Below, piece by piece: positions 12,681 through 21,625 of a stretch of DNA of 25,807 bases. The first letter of the stretch is position 1; each line of letters opens with the position of its first letter. The notes under the pieces are model-generated. The model was not told the origin of the DNA, searched no databases, and saw only the letters and a program-made list of their open reading frames with translations. A program made the translations under genes and the position numbers. The stretch is taken from assembly GCA_964450725.1 (NCBI GenBank), contig CAYVGO010000031.1, forward strand, positions 1 to 25,807, written 5' to 3'. This stretch comes from CAYVGO01 sp964450725 (GTDB lineage: Bacteria > Bacteroidota > Bacteroidia > Bacteroidales > UBA932).

Positions 12681-15146
12681 ATGAAACATTATTTTTTAAT
12701 TTTTGCGTTTTTATTACTTACACATCTTGGATTTAGCCAACAGCAAGGTAATATTGTAGAGTATTTTGGTAAAGAACGGATAGAAAAAACCGAAGAAGGT
12801 ACTGTAAAGCATTATTTTACTGAAGGCTTATTTTTACCACGCGCCTCTAAAGGCGGAGGAGTTTATCTTTCTCAAGATATTATTGCTTGGCAATATGCTA
12901 CGGGAAAGTTCACCAAACCTCAATCAGCATTAGCAGTTTCTGCATTTTTTCCTAACGATAGCCTGCCCTCATGGAAAAGTATTGCAGCCGATACCACCCA
13001 CACTTTCCGTAATCGTCAGTTACGCAATGCCACACTCTATACTTCTTATTTATCTCCGGCATCAGAAGTTGTATTGCTAGACGCTAAAGGACACACCAGA
13101 GTATATATTAACGGATTGCCTTACGAAGGCGATCATTATGATTTTGGATATACTCTTATTCCTGTAAAGTTAAAAAAAGGAAATAACGACTTTGTTTATA
13201 CTCCCGGACGTTTTGGACAAGTAAACTCAAAACTTATTACTCCTAAGAAAAGTACATTCTTCACTCTTCGAGATATGACTTTACCCGACTTGATTGTTGG
13301 AGAAACTGATGAAAAATGGGCTGCTGTAAGAGTTGTAAACTGTAGTGAAAAATCACTCAAAAATTTGACAATCACAGCACAACTTCCCACAGGAGAAAAA
13401 GTCAGTACAACAGGAGGAAATATTATCCCGCTTGCAGTTCGTAAACTTGGATTCAAACTACCTGCAACAAAGGAAAAAGAAGAAAAGCCGATAAAAGTAA
13501 AACTGACTTTACAAGCAGGAAATCAAATTATTGATACAACAACAATAACAGTACAACTTCGACCAACAAGCACCTACCATGAACGTACTTTTATTAGTAA
13601 TGTTGATGGTAGCGTACAATACTATAGCGTTACACCTTCCACCACGCAACAAACCGGTCAAGCATTGTTTTTATCTGTACACGGCGCATCTGTAGAAGCA
13701 CGTAATCAAGCCAGAGCCTATAAATCTAAAGACTGGGGAACATTGGTTGCGGCAACCAATCGTCGTCCTTTCGGTTTTAATTGGGAAGCGTGGGGAGCTG
13801 TTGATGCCTTGGAAGTTCTACAAACTGCAAAAAACCTATTTAAACCGGACTTACAAAAAGTCTATCTCACCGGTCATTCTATGGGTGGACACGGAACGTG
13901 GTATTTAGGAGCCACTTATCCTGATTTATTTGCTGCCATTGCTCCTTGTGCAAGTTATCCCGACATTTTGGGCTATGGCAGAGCAAGACCTACCGAGAAT
14001 ATTGCCAACCAACCATTTTACAGTTTATTCCAAAGAGCCGCAAATGGAGGAAGAACACTATCATTGAAAAATAACTATTTACAATCAGGGGTTTATATTT
14101 TACACGGCGACAAAGATGACGTTGTACCACTTTCACAAGCACAACAAATGCGTAAGGAATTGGGAGAATTTCATACAGACTTTTGTTATTACGAATATCC
14201 GGGAGGGACACATTGGTATGGCGACCATAGTGTTGACTGGTTTCCTATTTTTGAGTATTTCAAATGGCATAAGATTCCAGAAATCAAAGATGTAAAAAAA
14301 CTTAACTTTACTACAGCAACTCCGGCCATTTCGGCTACCAATTATTGGGTAAAAATAGAGCAACAAACAGAAAGTTACCAATTCTCCAATGTTGATTTTA
14401 CTGTAAAGGGTGATACAATATCCGGCAAACTAAGTAATGTAAATACGTTAGAATTACAGATTGACAAGTTAGGATTAACCAATCCTACGGTGATTTTAAA
14501 CGGTCAAACAGTAGCCGGTGTTACGAATAAACCTACAATTTTTACGATGACTAACGGACAGTGGAACATTGCTCAGGAATTAGATGTAAAACAAAAAACG
14601 GCAGTACGCAGTGGTGGCTTCAAGCACGCTTTTATGAATAATGTTGTTTTTGTTTATGCTACAGGTGGAACCGCCAAAGAAAATGAATGGTATTTGAACA
14701 AAGCACGTTTTGATGCTGAAACGTTTTTATATCGCGGTAACGGAAGTATTGAAACAGTTTCAGATAAGGATTTCTTAAGTGGGAATTTTAAAGGTCGTAA
14801 TATTGTATTATATGGTAATGCAAGCAATAATAAAGCCTGGAAAACCGTCATTCCTCATGCTCCGATTCAAGTGTTGAAAGGAGAGTTGAAGTTTGGTAAT
14901 CAAACCATTAAATCTTCTGATATTGGTGTTTACTTTATTTATCCGCATGTCAGTGACCCGACCGTCAGTGTTGGAGTTATTGCCGGAACGGGTGAAGAAG
15001 GGATGTATGCAACATGGCATAATCATTATTTTTCAGGTATTACAGGTTTTCCCGATTATACTATTTTTAGTGCAGAGACTTTAAAAGATGGATTAACAGG
15101 TTGTAAGTTTGTTGGATTCTTTAATCAAAAATGGGAAATTGAGTAA
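12681..15146 (+). CDS. Secreted large alpha/beta hydrolase (prolyl oligopeptidase/esterase-like)
   Basis: The 821-residue protein starts with a signal peptide (MKHYFLIFAFLLLTHLGFS, then QQ), which fixes the start at 12681 rather than the longer frame from 12576. An N-terminal beta-rich region of about 300 residues resembles galactose-binding-like and CARDB-like modules (LPDLIVGE, then VVNCSEKSLKNLTITAQL). The hydrolase core has the nucleophile elbow GHSMGG (398-403, Ser400), an acid in HGDKDDVVP (475-483) and a His in GGTHWYGDH (508-515), so the triad looks complete. A C-terminal beta-rich region of about 300 residues follows. It probably acts as an esterase or peptidase in the periplasm or outside the cell; the substrate is unknown. 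Confidence 0.85.
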   Translation: MKHYFLIFAFLLLTHLGFSQQQGNIVEYFGKERIEKTEEGTVKHYFTEGLFLPRASKGGGVYLSQDIIAWQYATGKFTKPQSALAVSAFFPNDSLPSWKSIAADTTHTFRNRQLRNATLYTSYLSPASEVVLLDAKGHTRVYINGLPYEGDHYDFGYTLIPVKLKKGNNDFVYTPGRFGQVNSKLITPKKSTFFTLRDMTLPDLIVGETDEKWAAVRVVNCSEKSLKNLTITAQLPTGEKVSTTGGNIIPLAVRKLGFKLPATKEKEEKPIKVKLTLQAGNQIIDTTTITVQLRPTSTYHERTFISNVDGSVQYYSVTPSTTQQTGQALFLSVHGASVEARNQARAYKSKDWGTLVAATNRRPFGFNWEAWGAVDALEVLQTAKNLFKPDLQKVYLTGHSMGGHGTWYLGATYPDLFAAIAPCASYPDILGYGRARPTENIANQPFYSLFQRAANGGRTLSLKNNYLQSGVYILHGDKDDVVPLSQAQQMRKELGEFHTDFCYYEYPGGTHWYGDHSVDWFPIFEYFKWHKIPEIKDVKKLNFTTATPAISATNYWVKIEQQTESYQFSNVDFTVKGDTISGKLSNVNTLELQIDKLGLTNPTVILNGQTVAGVTNKPTIFTMTNGQWNIAQELDVKQKTAVRSGGFKHAFMNNVVFVYATGGTAKENEWYLNKARFDAETFLYRGNGSIETVSDKDFLSGNFKGRNIVLYGNASNNKAWKTVIPHAPIQVLKGELKFGNQTIKSSDIGVYFIYPHVSDPTVSVGVIAGTGEEGMYATWHNHYFSGITGFPDYTIFSAETLKDGLTGCKFVGFFNQKWEIE

Positions 15147-15253
15147 TCTATATTGAGATACTTAGACCTTAAAAATAGTTCTACACTCAAGAAAATCTTA
15201 TCGGGATTATAAAGATGAGACTCATCCAGATTACTTGAAAATCAATATTTACG

Positions 15254-16249
15254 GTGAATAAAATACTTCTGATTTATACCGGTGGCACTATCGGTATGAA
15301 AACTAATCCTGCAACAGGCTCTTTAGCCCCTTTCGATTTTACTCAAATTGCAGATGAAGTTCCTGAGTTGCACAAGTTTAATATTGCTATTGATAGTATC
15401 ACCTTTGATCCTGTGATTGATTCAAGTAATGTTCAGCCTGAGTTATGGGTACGTCTTGCTCAAATGCTACAAACTCACTATCAGCATTACTCTGGATTTG
15501 TTATACTTCATGGTACTGATACGATGGCTTACAGTGCTTCCGCTTTAAGTTTCATGTTAGAAAATCTGACAAAACCCGTTGTTTTTACAGGTTCTCAAAT
15601 TCCTATTGGCGTTTTGCGTACAGATGGCCGTGAGAATTTAGTCTCTGCTATTGAGATTGCAGCGGCTGGAAAAGTACCTGAAGTATGTATTTATTTTCAA
15701 ACCGAACTTTTACGTGCGAACCGAACTTCAAAATATAATGCAGAGCATTTCAATGCTTTTCGCAGTATCAACTATCCTCCTCTTGCCGAAGCAGGTTTAA
15801 GCATCAAATACAATTTACCCTATATTCGAACAATCGACACATTTTTACCTTCTTTCAAAGTAGGTAAACGATTGCAGACTAATATTGCCGTCATTCGACT
15901 TTTCCCCGGACTGTCGCAACAAATTGTAGAATCGATTGTAAATACTGACGGACTTGCAGGAATTGTTTTACAAACTTATGGGTCGGGTAATGCTATTACA
16001 CAACAATGGTTTATACAAGCAATTCAAACTACAGTCAAAAAAGGAGTAAAAATCATCAATGTAACCCAGTGTTCTGCTGGAAGTGTAGATATGACATTGT
16101 ATGATACGGGAAAAATGTTGCTTGATGCGGGGGTAATCAGTGGTAAAGACATTACAACAGAAGCAGCCATTACAAAATTGATGTACGTTTTGGGTGAGAA
16201 TTTGTCGGAAGAATACTTGCGAACTTCTATTCGTGGAGAGATGAGTTGA
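15254..16249 (+). CDS. ansA: L-asparaginase, type I
   Basis: The 331-residue protein has the two threonine motifs of the family, YTGGTIG (8-14) and LHGTDTMAYSASALSF (85-100), and also FTGSQIPIG (111-119), GRENLVSA and the C-terminal TQCSAGSVDM. There is no signal peptide, and the length fits the cytoplasmic type I enzyme, which turns L-asparagine into aspartate and ammonia. The start is GTG at 15254, which places the first hydrophobic strand at the proper distance; no in-frame ATG lies nearby. It stands 107 nt after the hydrolase gene, so it may have its own promoter, though I did not find one. Confidence 0.93.
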   Translation: MNKILLIYTGGTIGMKTNPATGSLAPFDFTQIADEVPELHKFNIAIDSITFDPVIDSSNVQPELWVRLAQMLQTHYQHYSGFVILHGTDTMAYSASALSFMLENLTKPVVFTGSQIPIGVLRTDGRENLVSAIEIAAAGKVPEVCIYFQTELLRANRTSKYNAEHFNAFRSINYPPLAEAGLSIKYNLPYIRTIDTFLPSFKVGKRLQTNIAVIRLFPGLSQQIVESIVNTDGLAGIVLQTYGSGNAITQQWFIQAIQTTVKKGVKIINVTQCSAGSVDMTLYDTGKMLLDAGVISGKDITTEAAITKLMYVLGENLSEEYLRTSIRGEMS

Positions 16250-16538
16250 TACCGGTCTATAGTATTTTTAATAAAAATTTTGTAGTCGTGTAATTCAATA
16301 AGAATAATATTTATAAATACAAATCCATAAAAGTTGGTGAATATAATTGCACGGTTATGATCAAAGAATCGTAAGTTGGATTAAACTTGTAAAAGGTATT
16401 TTTATTTTTCTTGTTGAATTTGTTACTATTTCATTTAAATAGCAGAAAGAAAATTGCTTTTCATTTATCCATCTGCTCTCTACATTTTAAGTTACTGCCC
16501 GATATGTATTAATCTTTTTCTCTGTACAAATTAATGGT

Positions 16539-16630
16539 AGCATATATATGTCAGGCATGTTAAGGTATATATCCTATGTTATGTAAGGTATATACTCTAT
16601 AGTATGTAGGGTGTACAGTTCATTATTATA
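16539..16630 (+). repeat. Four tandem 23-bp units (copy B)
   Basis: Units start at 16539, 16562, 16585 and 16608, each 23 bp. The second and third are nearly alike (AAGGTATATA core). Unit 1 agrees with unit 1 of copy A at about 17 of 23 positions, and unit 4 ends ATTATTATA like unit 4 of copy A (TATTATA), so order and register are kept between copies. Confidence 0.75.
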
Positions 16631-16805
16631 ACTAAAAGTGTAATTTGTTAATATAAACTTATGTTTTACTTAATTGCAAAAGAGGAGTTTGCTAATTATA
16701 CTTGACAAAGGTTGAAATATTTTTTGTTTGACAAAATATATCAGAAGGTGCTTAGTTCCATTTCATTTTGTTGGTTTCATTCACTTGGTTGTAATTTTAG
16801 AGCAA

Positions 16806-16836
16806 TTGGCTGTACAGATTTTTTTATGTACTTTCG
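16806..16836 (+). promoter_or_regulatory. Atypical promoter of the FecCD permease gene
   Basis: TTGG at 16806-16809, 19 nt, then TACTTTCG at 16829-16836. It is identical in boxes and spacing to the promoter at 12622-12652. Confidence 0.55.
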
Positions 16837-16853
16837 CAGCCTGAACATATCTC

Positions 16854-17894
16854 ATGCCCCCAATCACAAGTCCATACTATGGAGTATGGAAATATTCCAT
16901 GGTAAAACTAAAATATATTATACTCTTTTCAGTACTTTTGCTCATTACACTGTTTGTAATGACTATTTTCCACGGTACAACCGCTATTCCGGCAAAAGAC
17001 ATCATACAAATCTTACTGGGAAATTCGTCAGACAATGAGGTTTGGAATTACATCATTACCCAAGTACGTTTATCCCAAGCATTGACGGCATTATTTGCAG
17101 GAGCATCACTTGCCGTTGCTGGGCTAATGTTACAAACACTTTTTGACAACCCTCTGGCATCACCATCAATTCTTGGGATTGATACGGGAGCCGGATTAGG
17201 AGTGGCTTTGGTAGTATTATTTATTGGACAAAATCGCGGACAATGGTCTGCTTGGAGTAATATTACATTGATTGGCAGTGCATTTATGGGTGCATTGGTT
17301 GTATTATTGTTGTTACTACTGGTTTTACAACTACAGCGTAACAAAACGACCCTACTTATTGTCGGATTAATGATTGGCTATTTAAGTTCTTCTGTTATTT
17401 CACTACTTAGTTTTTTTGGCAGTCAGGAAAATGTATTTTTTTATACAATTTGGGGTATGGGAAATTTTAGTAGTGTCAATAATTTACCCTTATTCATATT
17501 CCTCTTATCTCTTTCTATTATTATTTCAACCTTACTTATCAAACCTTTAAATGCGTTGTTGTTGGGCGAAAATTATGCTCGAAATTTAGGGGTTAATATC
17601 AAAGTTTTACGTATTGCCGTTTTCACCGCCTGTGGTATCACTATAGCGACCGTTACAGCTTTTTGCGGTCCTATCACCTTTATAGGATTGACAGTACCTC
17701 ATATCGCAAGATTACTGACTAAAAAGGCAAGTCATGCTGTACTGCTTCCGTTAACTTTACTCTTTGGTGGGATAATTATGCTACTGTGTAATTATATCAG
17801 TAACTTTTCAGACAGTGCGGTTATTCCGATTAATGCGATTACCCCTATTATCGGTGCTCCGATTATTCTGTATATTATTTTCAAAAAGCGGTAA
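16854..17894 (+). CDS. FecCD-type ABC transporter permease (iron-siderophore/B12/heme class)
   Basis: The protein is 346 residues if it starts at 16854 and 331 from the ATG at 16899, where the first membrane segment begins almost at once; either is possible, and the promoter position allows both. Family signatures are VRLSQALTALFAGASLAVAGLMLQ, NPLASPSILGIDTGAGLG, GFALL-like NALLLGENYARNLGV, and CGPITFIGLTVPHIARLL near the C-terminus, the loop that docks on the ATPase. About ten membrane segments are expected. Members import chelated iron, heme or cobalamin with an ATPase and a binding protein. Neither partner is next to it: asparaginase lies before and a convergent hydrolase after. Confidence 0.88.
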   Translation: MPPITSPYYGVWKYSMVKLKYIILFSVLLLITLFVMTIFHGTTAIPAKDIIQILLGNSSDNEVWNYIITQVRLSQALTALFAGASLAVAGLMLQTLFDNPLASPSILGIDTGAGLGVALVVLFIGQNRGQWSAWSNITLIGSAFMGALVVLLLLLLVLQLQRNKTTLLIVGLMIGYLSSSVISLLSFFGSQENVFFYTIWGMGNFSSVNNLPLFIFLLSLSIIISTLLIKPLNALLLGENYARNLGVNIKVLRIAVFTACGITIATVTAFCGPITFIGLTVPHIARLLTKKASHAVLLPLTLLFGGIIMLLCNYISNFSDSAVIPINAITPIIGAPIILYIIFKKR

Positions 17895-17975
17895 TCTAAC
17901 TCTCAACTAATCAATAAATGATGGGTAATGGTGAAAGATTGCTATGGCTTATAGAATAAATTCTTTATTAAATTT

Positions 17976-19376
17976 CTATTGTTTTTTTATCCATTGAGTG
18001 ATTATTTCTAATGCCGTCGGCGAAAATGTTTGTTCAATGGTTCCATATTCAGAAGGTGCTCCTGTGATGCACTCTTGAAATAAATGATTTAAATTCGGAA
18101 GTTCCATGATTGTAACTTTTTTATTTCCGCTTTTATTCAAAGTGTTCTTGATGGCATACAAATTTTCTTTCGAAGAAACTTGTAAATCCTTTTCTCCATT
18201 GAGAGCCAATACTGCACATTTTACGGTTCTTAATGCTGTTGTCGGGTCATACTTTAAAAAATATTGCATCCAGGGATTTATTACATTACTTACTTGCTTG
18301 GCAATAAATTCTTCTTTTGTTATTCCGCTTGGAATTTGCTGAGTTTTATCGGCATTAAACATTTCATTGAGTTGTTCCGTCAAGTCTGCTTTTAGTTTAT
18401 TACTATCATTGGAACATATCACTTTATCAAATATTTTGGCATTAATTTCTGTTATAGCACGAATATCTTCATCAGAAGTACCGGCACTTCTGAGAATTAA
18501 TTCTTGTTGTTGTAGTAATACTTTATCTCCTCTGATTCCTGTGCCGGCTAATAATACAATAAAGTTTACATCTTTAGACTTTGCTGCAACCATTGGAGCA
18601 ATGATTCCTCCTTCACTGTGTCCTATCAAGCCGATTTTTCGGACATTTACTTCTTTTCTTGTTTTCAAATATTCTATCGCGCTTTCTACATCAGTGGCAA
18701 GGTCGGCAGTTGTTGGAGTGGTATTTGAAACTTCGTAAGGTTGTCCAAAACCTCTATCGTCATATCTCAAAACGGCAATCCCATTTTTGGTTAAGAAATC
18801 TGAGAGTACCAAAAAAGGTTTATGTCCCAATATTTCTTCGTCTCTGTTTTGTGTTCCACTGCCGGTGATGAGAATTACTGTTGGAAAACGACCCTTTTGT
18901 TTGGGAAATGTTAGTGTACCGGACAATACAATATTGGCATTTTTATTAGTAAAAGTTACTTCTTCAGAGTGATATGGATAGGGTTTTACAGGTTCTTGCG
19001 GTCGTCGGCTGACTTCTTTTTTTATGGTTGTTCTTGTTAATGTCAATGGAAATTCTTGACCGTTTTGTTTCAGTGTTCCAACAATCTCATTTTCTTTTAA
19101 TTCTCCGATATACTCCATTTGTATATTGTCAACCTCAAATTTAACTTTTGAATTTTCAAATGTAGTTTGCGTTATCGGAATTCCCTTTGCACCTTGGTCT
19201 GGACTATCCATCGTGGATGTTAACCCTTTCTCAGTTTGAGTAACATTAAAAATAAGTCTTAATTGTATTCCTTGAACGTTTAAAACTCCACTCCACTCTC
19301 CTGTAATCTCCTGACCTGTGGCTAAAAATGTCATGAACCATGCCATGAAAAAGATTGTACTTGATAGTAATTTCAT
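17976..19376 (-). CDS. Secreted alpha/beta hydrolase
   Basis: The 466-residue protein has a signal peptide (about MKLLSSTIFFMAWFMTFLATG, then QE). An N-terminal beta domain of about 110 residues follows (GEWSGVLNVQGIQLRLIFNV). The hydrolase domain has VILITGSGTQNRDE, the nucleophile elbow GHSEGG with Ser254, NGEKDLQV carrying the acid, and NLNHLFQ carrying the His. Similar Bacteroidota proteins are called alpha/beta hydrolases of the dienelactone hydrolase or BAAT-like kind; the substrate is not known. It is probably periplasmic. The gene is on the minus strand downstream of the flavodiiron gene, separated by 148 nt that contain an inverted repeat, so it is probably transcribed separately. 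It converges with the FecCD permease gene. Confidence 0.85.
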   Translation of the reverse strand: MKLLSSTIFFMAWFMTFLATGQEITGEWSGVLNVQGIQLRLIFNVTQTEKGLTSTMDSPDQGAKGIPITQTTFENSKVKFEVDNIQMEYIGELKENEIVGTLKQNGQEFPLTLTRTTIKKEVSRRPQEPVKPYPYHSEEVTFTNKNANIVLSGTLTFPKQKGRFPTVILITGSGTQNRDEEILGHKPFLVLSDFLTKNGIAVLRYDDRGFGQPYEVSNTTPTTADLATDVESAIEYLKTRKEVNVRKIGLIGHSEGGIIAPMVAAKSKDVNFIVLLAGTGIRGDKVLLQQQELILRSAGTSDEDIRAITEINAKIFDKVICSNDSNKLKADLTEQLNEMFNADKTQQIPSGITKEEFIAKQVSNVINPWMQYFLKYDPTTALRTVKCAVLALNGEKDLQVSSKENLYAIKNTLNKSGNKKVTIMELPNLNHLFQECITGAPSEYGTIEQTFSPTALEIITQWIKKQ

Positions 19377-19447
19377 ACTTTGGCTGAATTATAAAGAAAC
19401 AACTTTGTATTTGCAGATATGAATGATGCCAATAATGACAAGTGGGT

Positions 19448-19469
19448 ACCATATATCATATGATATGGT
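19448..19469. terminator. Inverted repeat between the flavodiiron and hydrolase genes
   Basis: Seven-bp arms ACCATAT / ATATGGT flank an 8-nt centre, 56 nt after the end of the flavodiiron gene and 72 nt before the next gene on the same strand. It may terminate the first or regulate the second; no clear T-tract decides. Confidence 0.35.
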
Positions 19470-19524
19470 TCTTTGGTAAATTCATATATCAAAAGAAATC
19501 TACCTATTTTGTGCATTTCTCTTT

Positions 19525-20706
19525 CTATTTCAACTTCCCAATTTTTTCGCCAAGTGTAGATAACATATGATAATTATTTTCTTTTACTGACTGTTTTACG
19601 TCAATTACATCAACAATATTCCACTCCATTTTTTCGGCAAACTGTGTAAGATATCGCATAGCCGCACTTGCCCAAGAAAAAGAGCCAAATGCTGCAAAGT
19701 TTCTCTCTTTTAACCCTCTGGTAGCAATCTTTGAGATTAATGATTGAATGTCCGGGTGTACTTCTCCCTGATAGGTAGGACTACCAATAACAATGGTCTT
19801 GTATCTGAAAATGTCACTCAGGATTAAAGATACATCAGAGCGGGTAATGTTATGAATAATAATATTTTTTTCTCCGCAGTCAGCAATACTTTGTGCTACA
19901 ATATCTGCCATTTGTGCGGTGTGTCCGTACATGGAAGCGTATACAATGACTACTCCTTTTTCACTTTCGCAATGACTCAATGCTCTGTAAATCTCAATCG
20001 TTTGCTCTTTGTGTTTTTGCCAAATAGGACCATGCGTAGAGGCAATTTGCTGTATGGGTAAGTTTTCAAGTTTTTGTAGGGCTTTTCTCACGGGTAAAGC
20101 ATATTTACCAATCACATTGGCATAATATCTATACATTTCAGGAAAAAAGCGGTCAATATTCATTTGTGAGTCAATGATTCCGCCATCTAAAGATCCAAAA
20201 GTACCGAAAGCATCTCCGGAAAACAATGTTTGTGTTGTTGTTTCATAAGTCATCATGGTTTCAGGCCAATGTACCATTGGAGTAATTAAAAATTGAAGTT
20301 TCTTTTCTCCGATATTCAATTCCTCTCCGTCTTTTACCTCTTGACACCGATTTCTGACACCATAAAAACCATCTAACATTTCGATGGTTTTTACATTTCC
20401 TATAATCTTAAGATTTGGAAATTGTCGACATAATGCCAAAATGGCTCCCGAATGGTCTGGTTCAACATGATTGACTACTAAATAATCTAACGGCTTGCCG
20501 TTCAATAAATATTCAATACTTTGGATTAACTCTTCAGAAAAGCCTGCTTCAACTCCTTCTATCAATACATTTTTTTGATCAGTGATGAGATAGGAATTAT
20601 AGGAAACTCCGATAGGGATGGGAATAAAGTTTTCAAAATAGATTGTTGTTCTGTCATTGACGCCAACATAATAAATACCACCAACTATTTTTTTAGGTTT
20701 ATACAT
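19525..20706 (-). CDS. fprA: FprA-family A-type flavodiiron protein
   Basis: The 393-residue protein has an N-terminal metallo-beta-lactamase-like domain with the full diiron ligand set: H80, E82, D84 and H85 (NHVEPDHSG), H146 (VHWPET), D165 (SGDAFG) and H225 (STHGP). A C-terminal flavodoxin domain starts about residue 250 with the FMN-binding loop VVIVYASMYGHTAQM and later SPTYQGEVHP and FGSFSWASAA. Length matches class A enzymes without extra domains. They reduce O2 to water or NO to N2O with electrons from rubredoxin or similar donors, protecting anaerobes. No rubredoxin gene is adjacent. A -7 element and a 14-bp palindrome lie upstream. Confidence 0.95.
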   Translation of the reverse strand: MYKPKKIVGGIYYVGVNDRTTIYFENFIPIPIGVSYNSYLITDQKNVLIEGVEAGFSEELIQSIEYLLNGKPLDYLVVNHVEPDHSGAILALCRQFPNLKIIGNVKTIEMLDGFYGVRNRCQEVKDGEELNIGEKKLQFLITPMVHWPETMMTYETTTQTLFSGDAFGTFGSLDGGIIDSQMNIDRFFPEMYRYYANVIGKYALPVRKALQKLENLPIQQIASTHGPIWQKHKEQTIEIYRALSHCESEKGVVIVYASMYGHTAQMADIVAQSIADCGEKNIIIHNITRSDVSLILSDIFRYKTIVIGSPTYQGEVHPDIQSLISKIATRGLKERNFAAFGSFSWASAAMRYLTQFAEKMEWNIVDVIDVKQSVKENNYHMLSTLGEKIGKLK

Positions 20707-20713
20707 AATATCT

Positions 20714-20737
20714 AACTTTTAAAAGTTGGCAAAGATA
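20714..20737 (-). promoter_or_regulatory. Promoter -7 element and palindromic operator of the flavodiiron gene
   Basis: On the minus strand TATCTTTG (20737-20730) matches the -7 box. A perfect 14-bp palindrome AACTTTTAAAAGTT (20714-20727) lies just downstream and would cover the transcription start. This placement suits repression, for example by an oxygen- or NO-responsive regulator (inference). Confidence 0.55.
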
Positions 20738-20797
20738 GTCAAAAAACAGATGATATAAAATCAGAAGAGCGTCAATATATTCCAAGAGTAATTGTCA

Positions 20798-21613
20798 TTA
20801 CCTTTTTTTAGGTATGTCATCATTGGCAAGTAGATATAATTTCTTTAGATTATCTGCTCCAATAACATCAAGATTGTTTTCAATGAAAAACTTCATACAT
20901 GTTTTGGTTTTTGGTGCTCCCCAAAATCGGAGTACTCGCTTTTGTTCATGTACTTTTTGTTGTAATATGTGAAGTTTTTCTTGTTCTCGCTTTGACATTT
21001 TACCTATACCGTTCCATTGAAAATGGGAAAAATAACTATCACTAATCAAAGGCATTATCAAATGAGAATAATCGTTTTTTTCTATATCTTCTATTCTGCC
21101 GTCAAGAAAAGCATAACGTATTTTTTCTTGAGGTAAAGATTGAAAAGGACGACTTCCTGAAATAATCACTCTGATGGGTTTTTGAAAGTAGAGTGTATCG
21201 TTGACAAAAGAAAACAAATGTTGATATTTTACCATCAATTCTTTGAGAATTTTGTATGCTTTTTCACCGTCAATTTTAAAATCTATAAGCAGATTAAATT
21301 CTTGATTAGAGTTACGATATACTTTTCCGTTATTGAGTTTTACAATGCTGTCTAAGGGTTTAAAATACATCTCTTCGAGTGATATGAGTTTGCTGTTTTT
21401 GGTTGGAGGGTCGTGCATTACATACAAACTGTTTTCTACAATATGTACATCTGCCTCTACCCAGTTAAATCCTAAATCAAGTGCTGTAAAAAGTGGTTTT
21501 TTCTGCTTGTAATCATTATGAGAAAAAGCGTTGTAGAGTATTTTCTCTTGTGCCTTAAGCAACAGTGTAGAGAGTAGAAATATCAGCAGTGTACAATATC
21601 TAAAGTTGGTCAT
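20798..21613 (-). CDS. Exported PI-PLC/glycerophosphodiesterase-like phosphodiesterase
   Basis: The 271-residue protein has a signal peptide (MTNFRYCTLLIFLLSTLLLKAQ) and the TIM-barrel phosphodiesterase pattern: SHNDY (31-35), the metal-site GFNWVEADVH (48-57), LYVMHD (63-68) and LLIDFKIDGE (about 108-117). Bacteroidota proteins with this pattern are named phosphatidylinositol-specific phospholipase C / glycerophosphodiester phosphodiesterase family. The substrate is probably a phosphodiester of a glycerol or inositol lipid in the periplasm. It lies 12 nt downstream of the PHP-PA14 gene on the same strand, so the two form an operon. The C-terminal KTCMKFFIENNLDVIGADNL is typical of the last strands of the barrel. 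Confidence 0.85.
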   Translation of the reverse strand: MTNFRYCTLLIFLLSTLLLKAQEKILYNAFSHNDYKQKKPLFTALDLGFNWVEADVHIVENSLYVMHDPPTKNSKLISLEEMYFKPLDSIVKLNNGKVYRNSNQEFNLLIDFKIDGEKAYKILKELMVKYQHLFSFVNDTLYFQKPIRVIISGSRPFQSLPQEKIRYAFLDGRIEDIEKNDYSHLIMPLISDSYFSHFQWNGIGKMSKREQEKLHILQQKVHEQKRVLRFWGAPKTKTCMKFFIENNLDVIGADNLKKLYLLANDDIPKKR

Positions 21614-21625
21614 GAGAAAATATTT

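Larger units (their letters stand above)
16343..16840 (+). repeat. Upstream module copy B (paired with 12040-12660)
   Basis: This fills most of the 604 nt between asparaginase and the FecCD permease gene; I see no gene in it. It aligns collinearly with copy A as described there. The terminator-like hairpin of copy A is degenerate here (16376-16410 area), and the second hairpin is absent. The copy ends in a promoter with the same TTGG / TACTTTCG boxes. The 93 nt between asparaginase and the module (16250-16342) hold only AT-rich DNA. Confidence 0.7.

Noticed and set aside
13990..15084. Several short frames overlapping the C-terminal part of the 821-aa hydrolase
   Set aside because: They overlap well-conserved coding sequence and show no family features or start signals.
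16262..16281. Terminator after asparaginase (ATTTTTAATAAAAAT)
   Set aside because: The stem is only A-T pairs and would be too weak; such sequences are expected by chance in this AT-rich DNA.
16712..17038. Open frame running from the upstream module into the FecCD permease
   Set aside because: It is out of frame with the conserved permease and spans the promoter; no recognisable protein.
18106..18738. Plus-strand open frames opposite the alpha/beta hydrolase
   Set aside because: They are antisense shadows of a gene with clear motifs; no family features or promoters.
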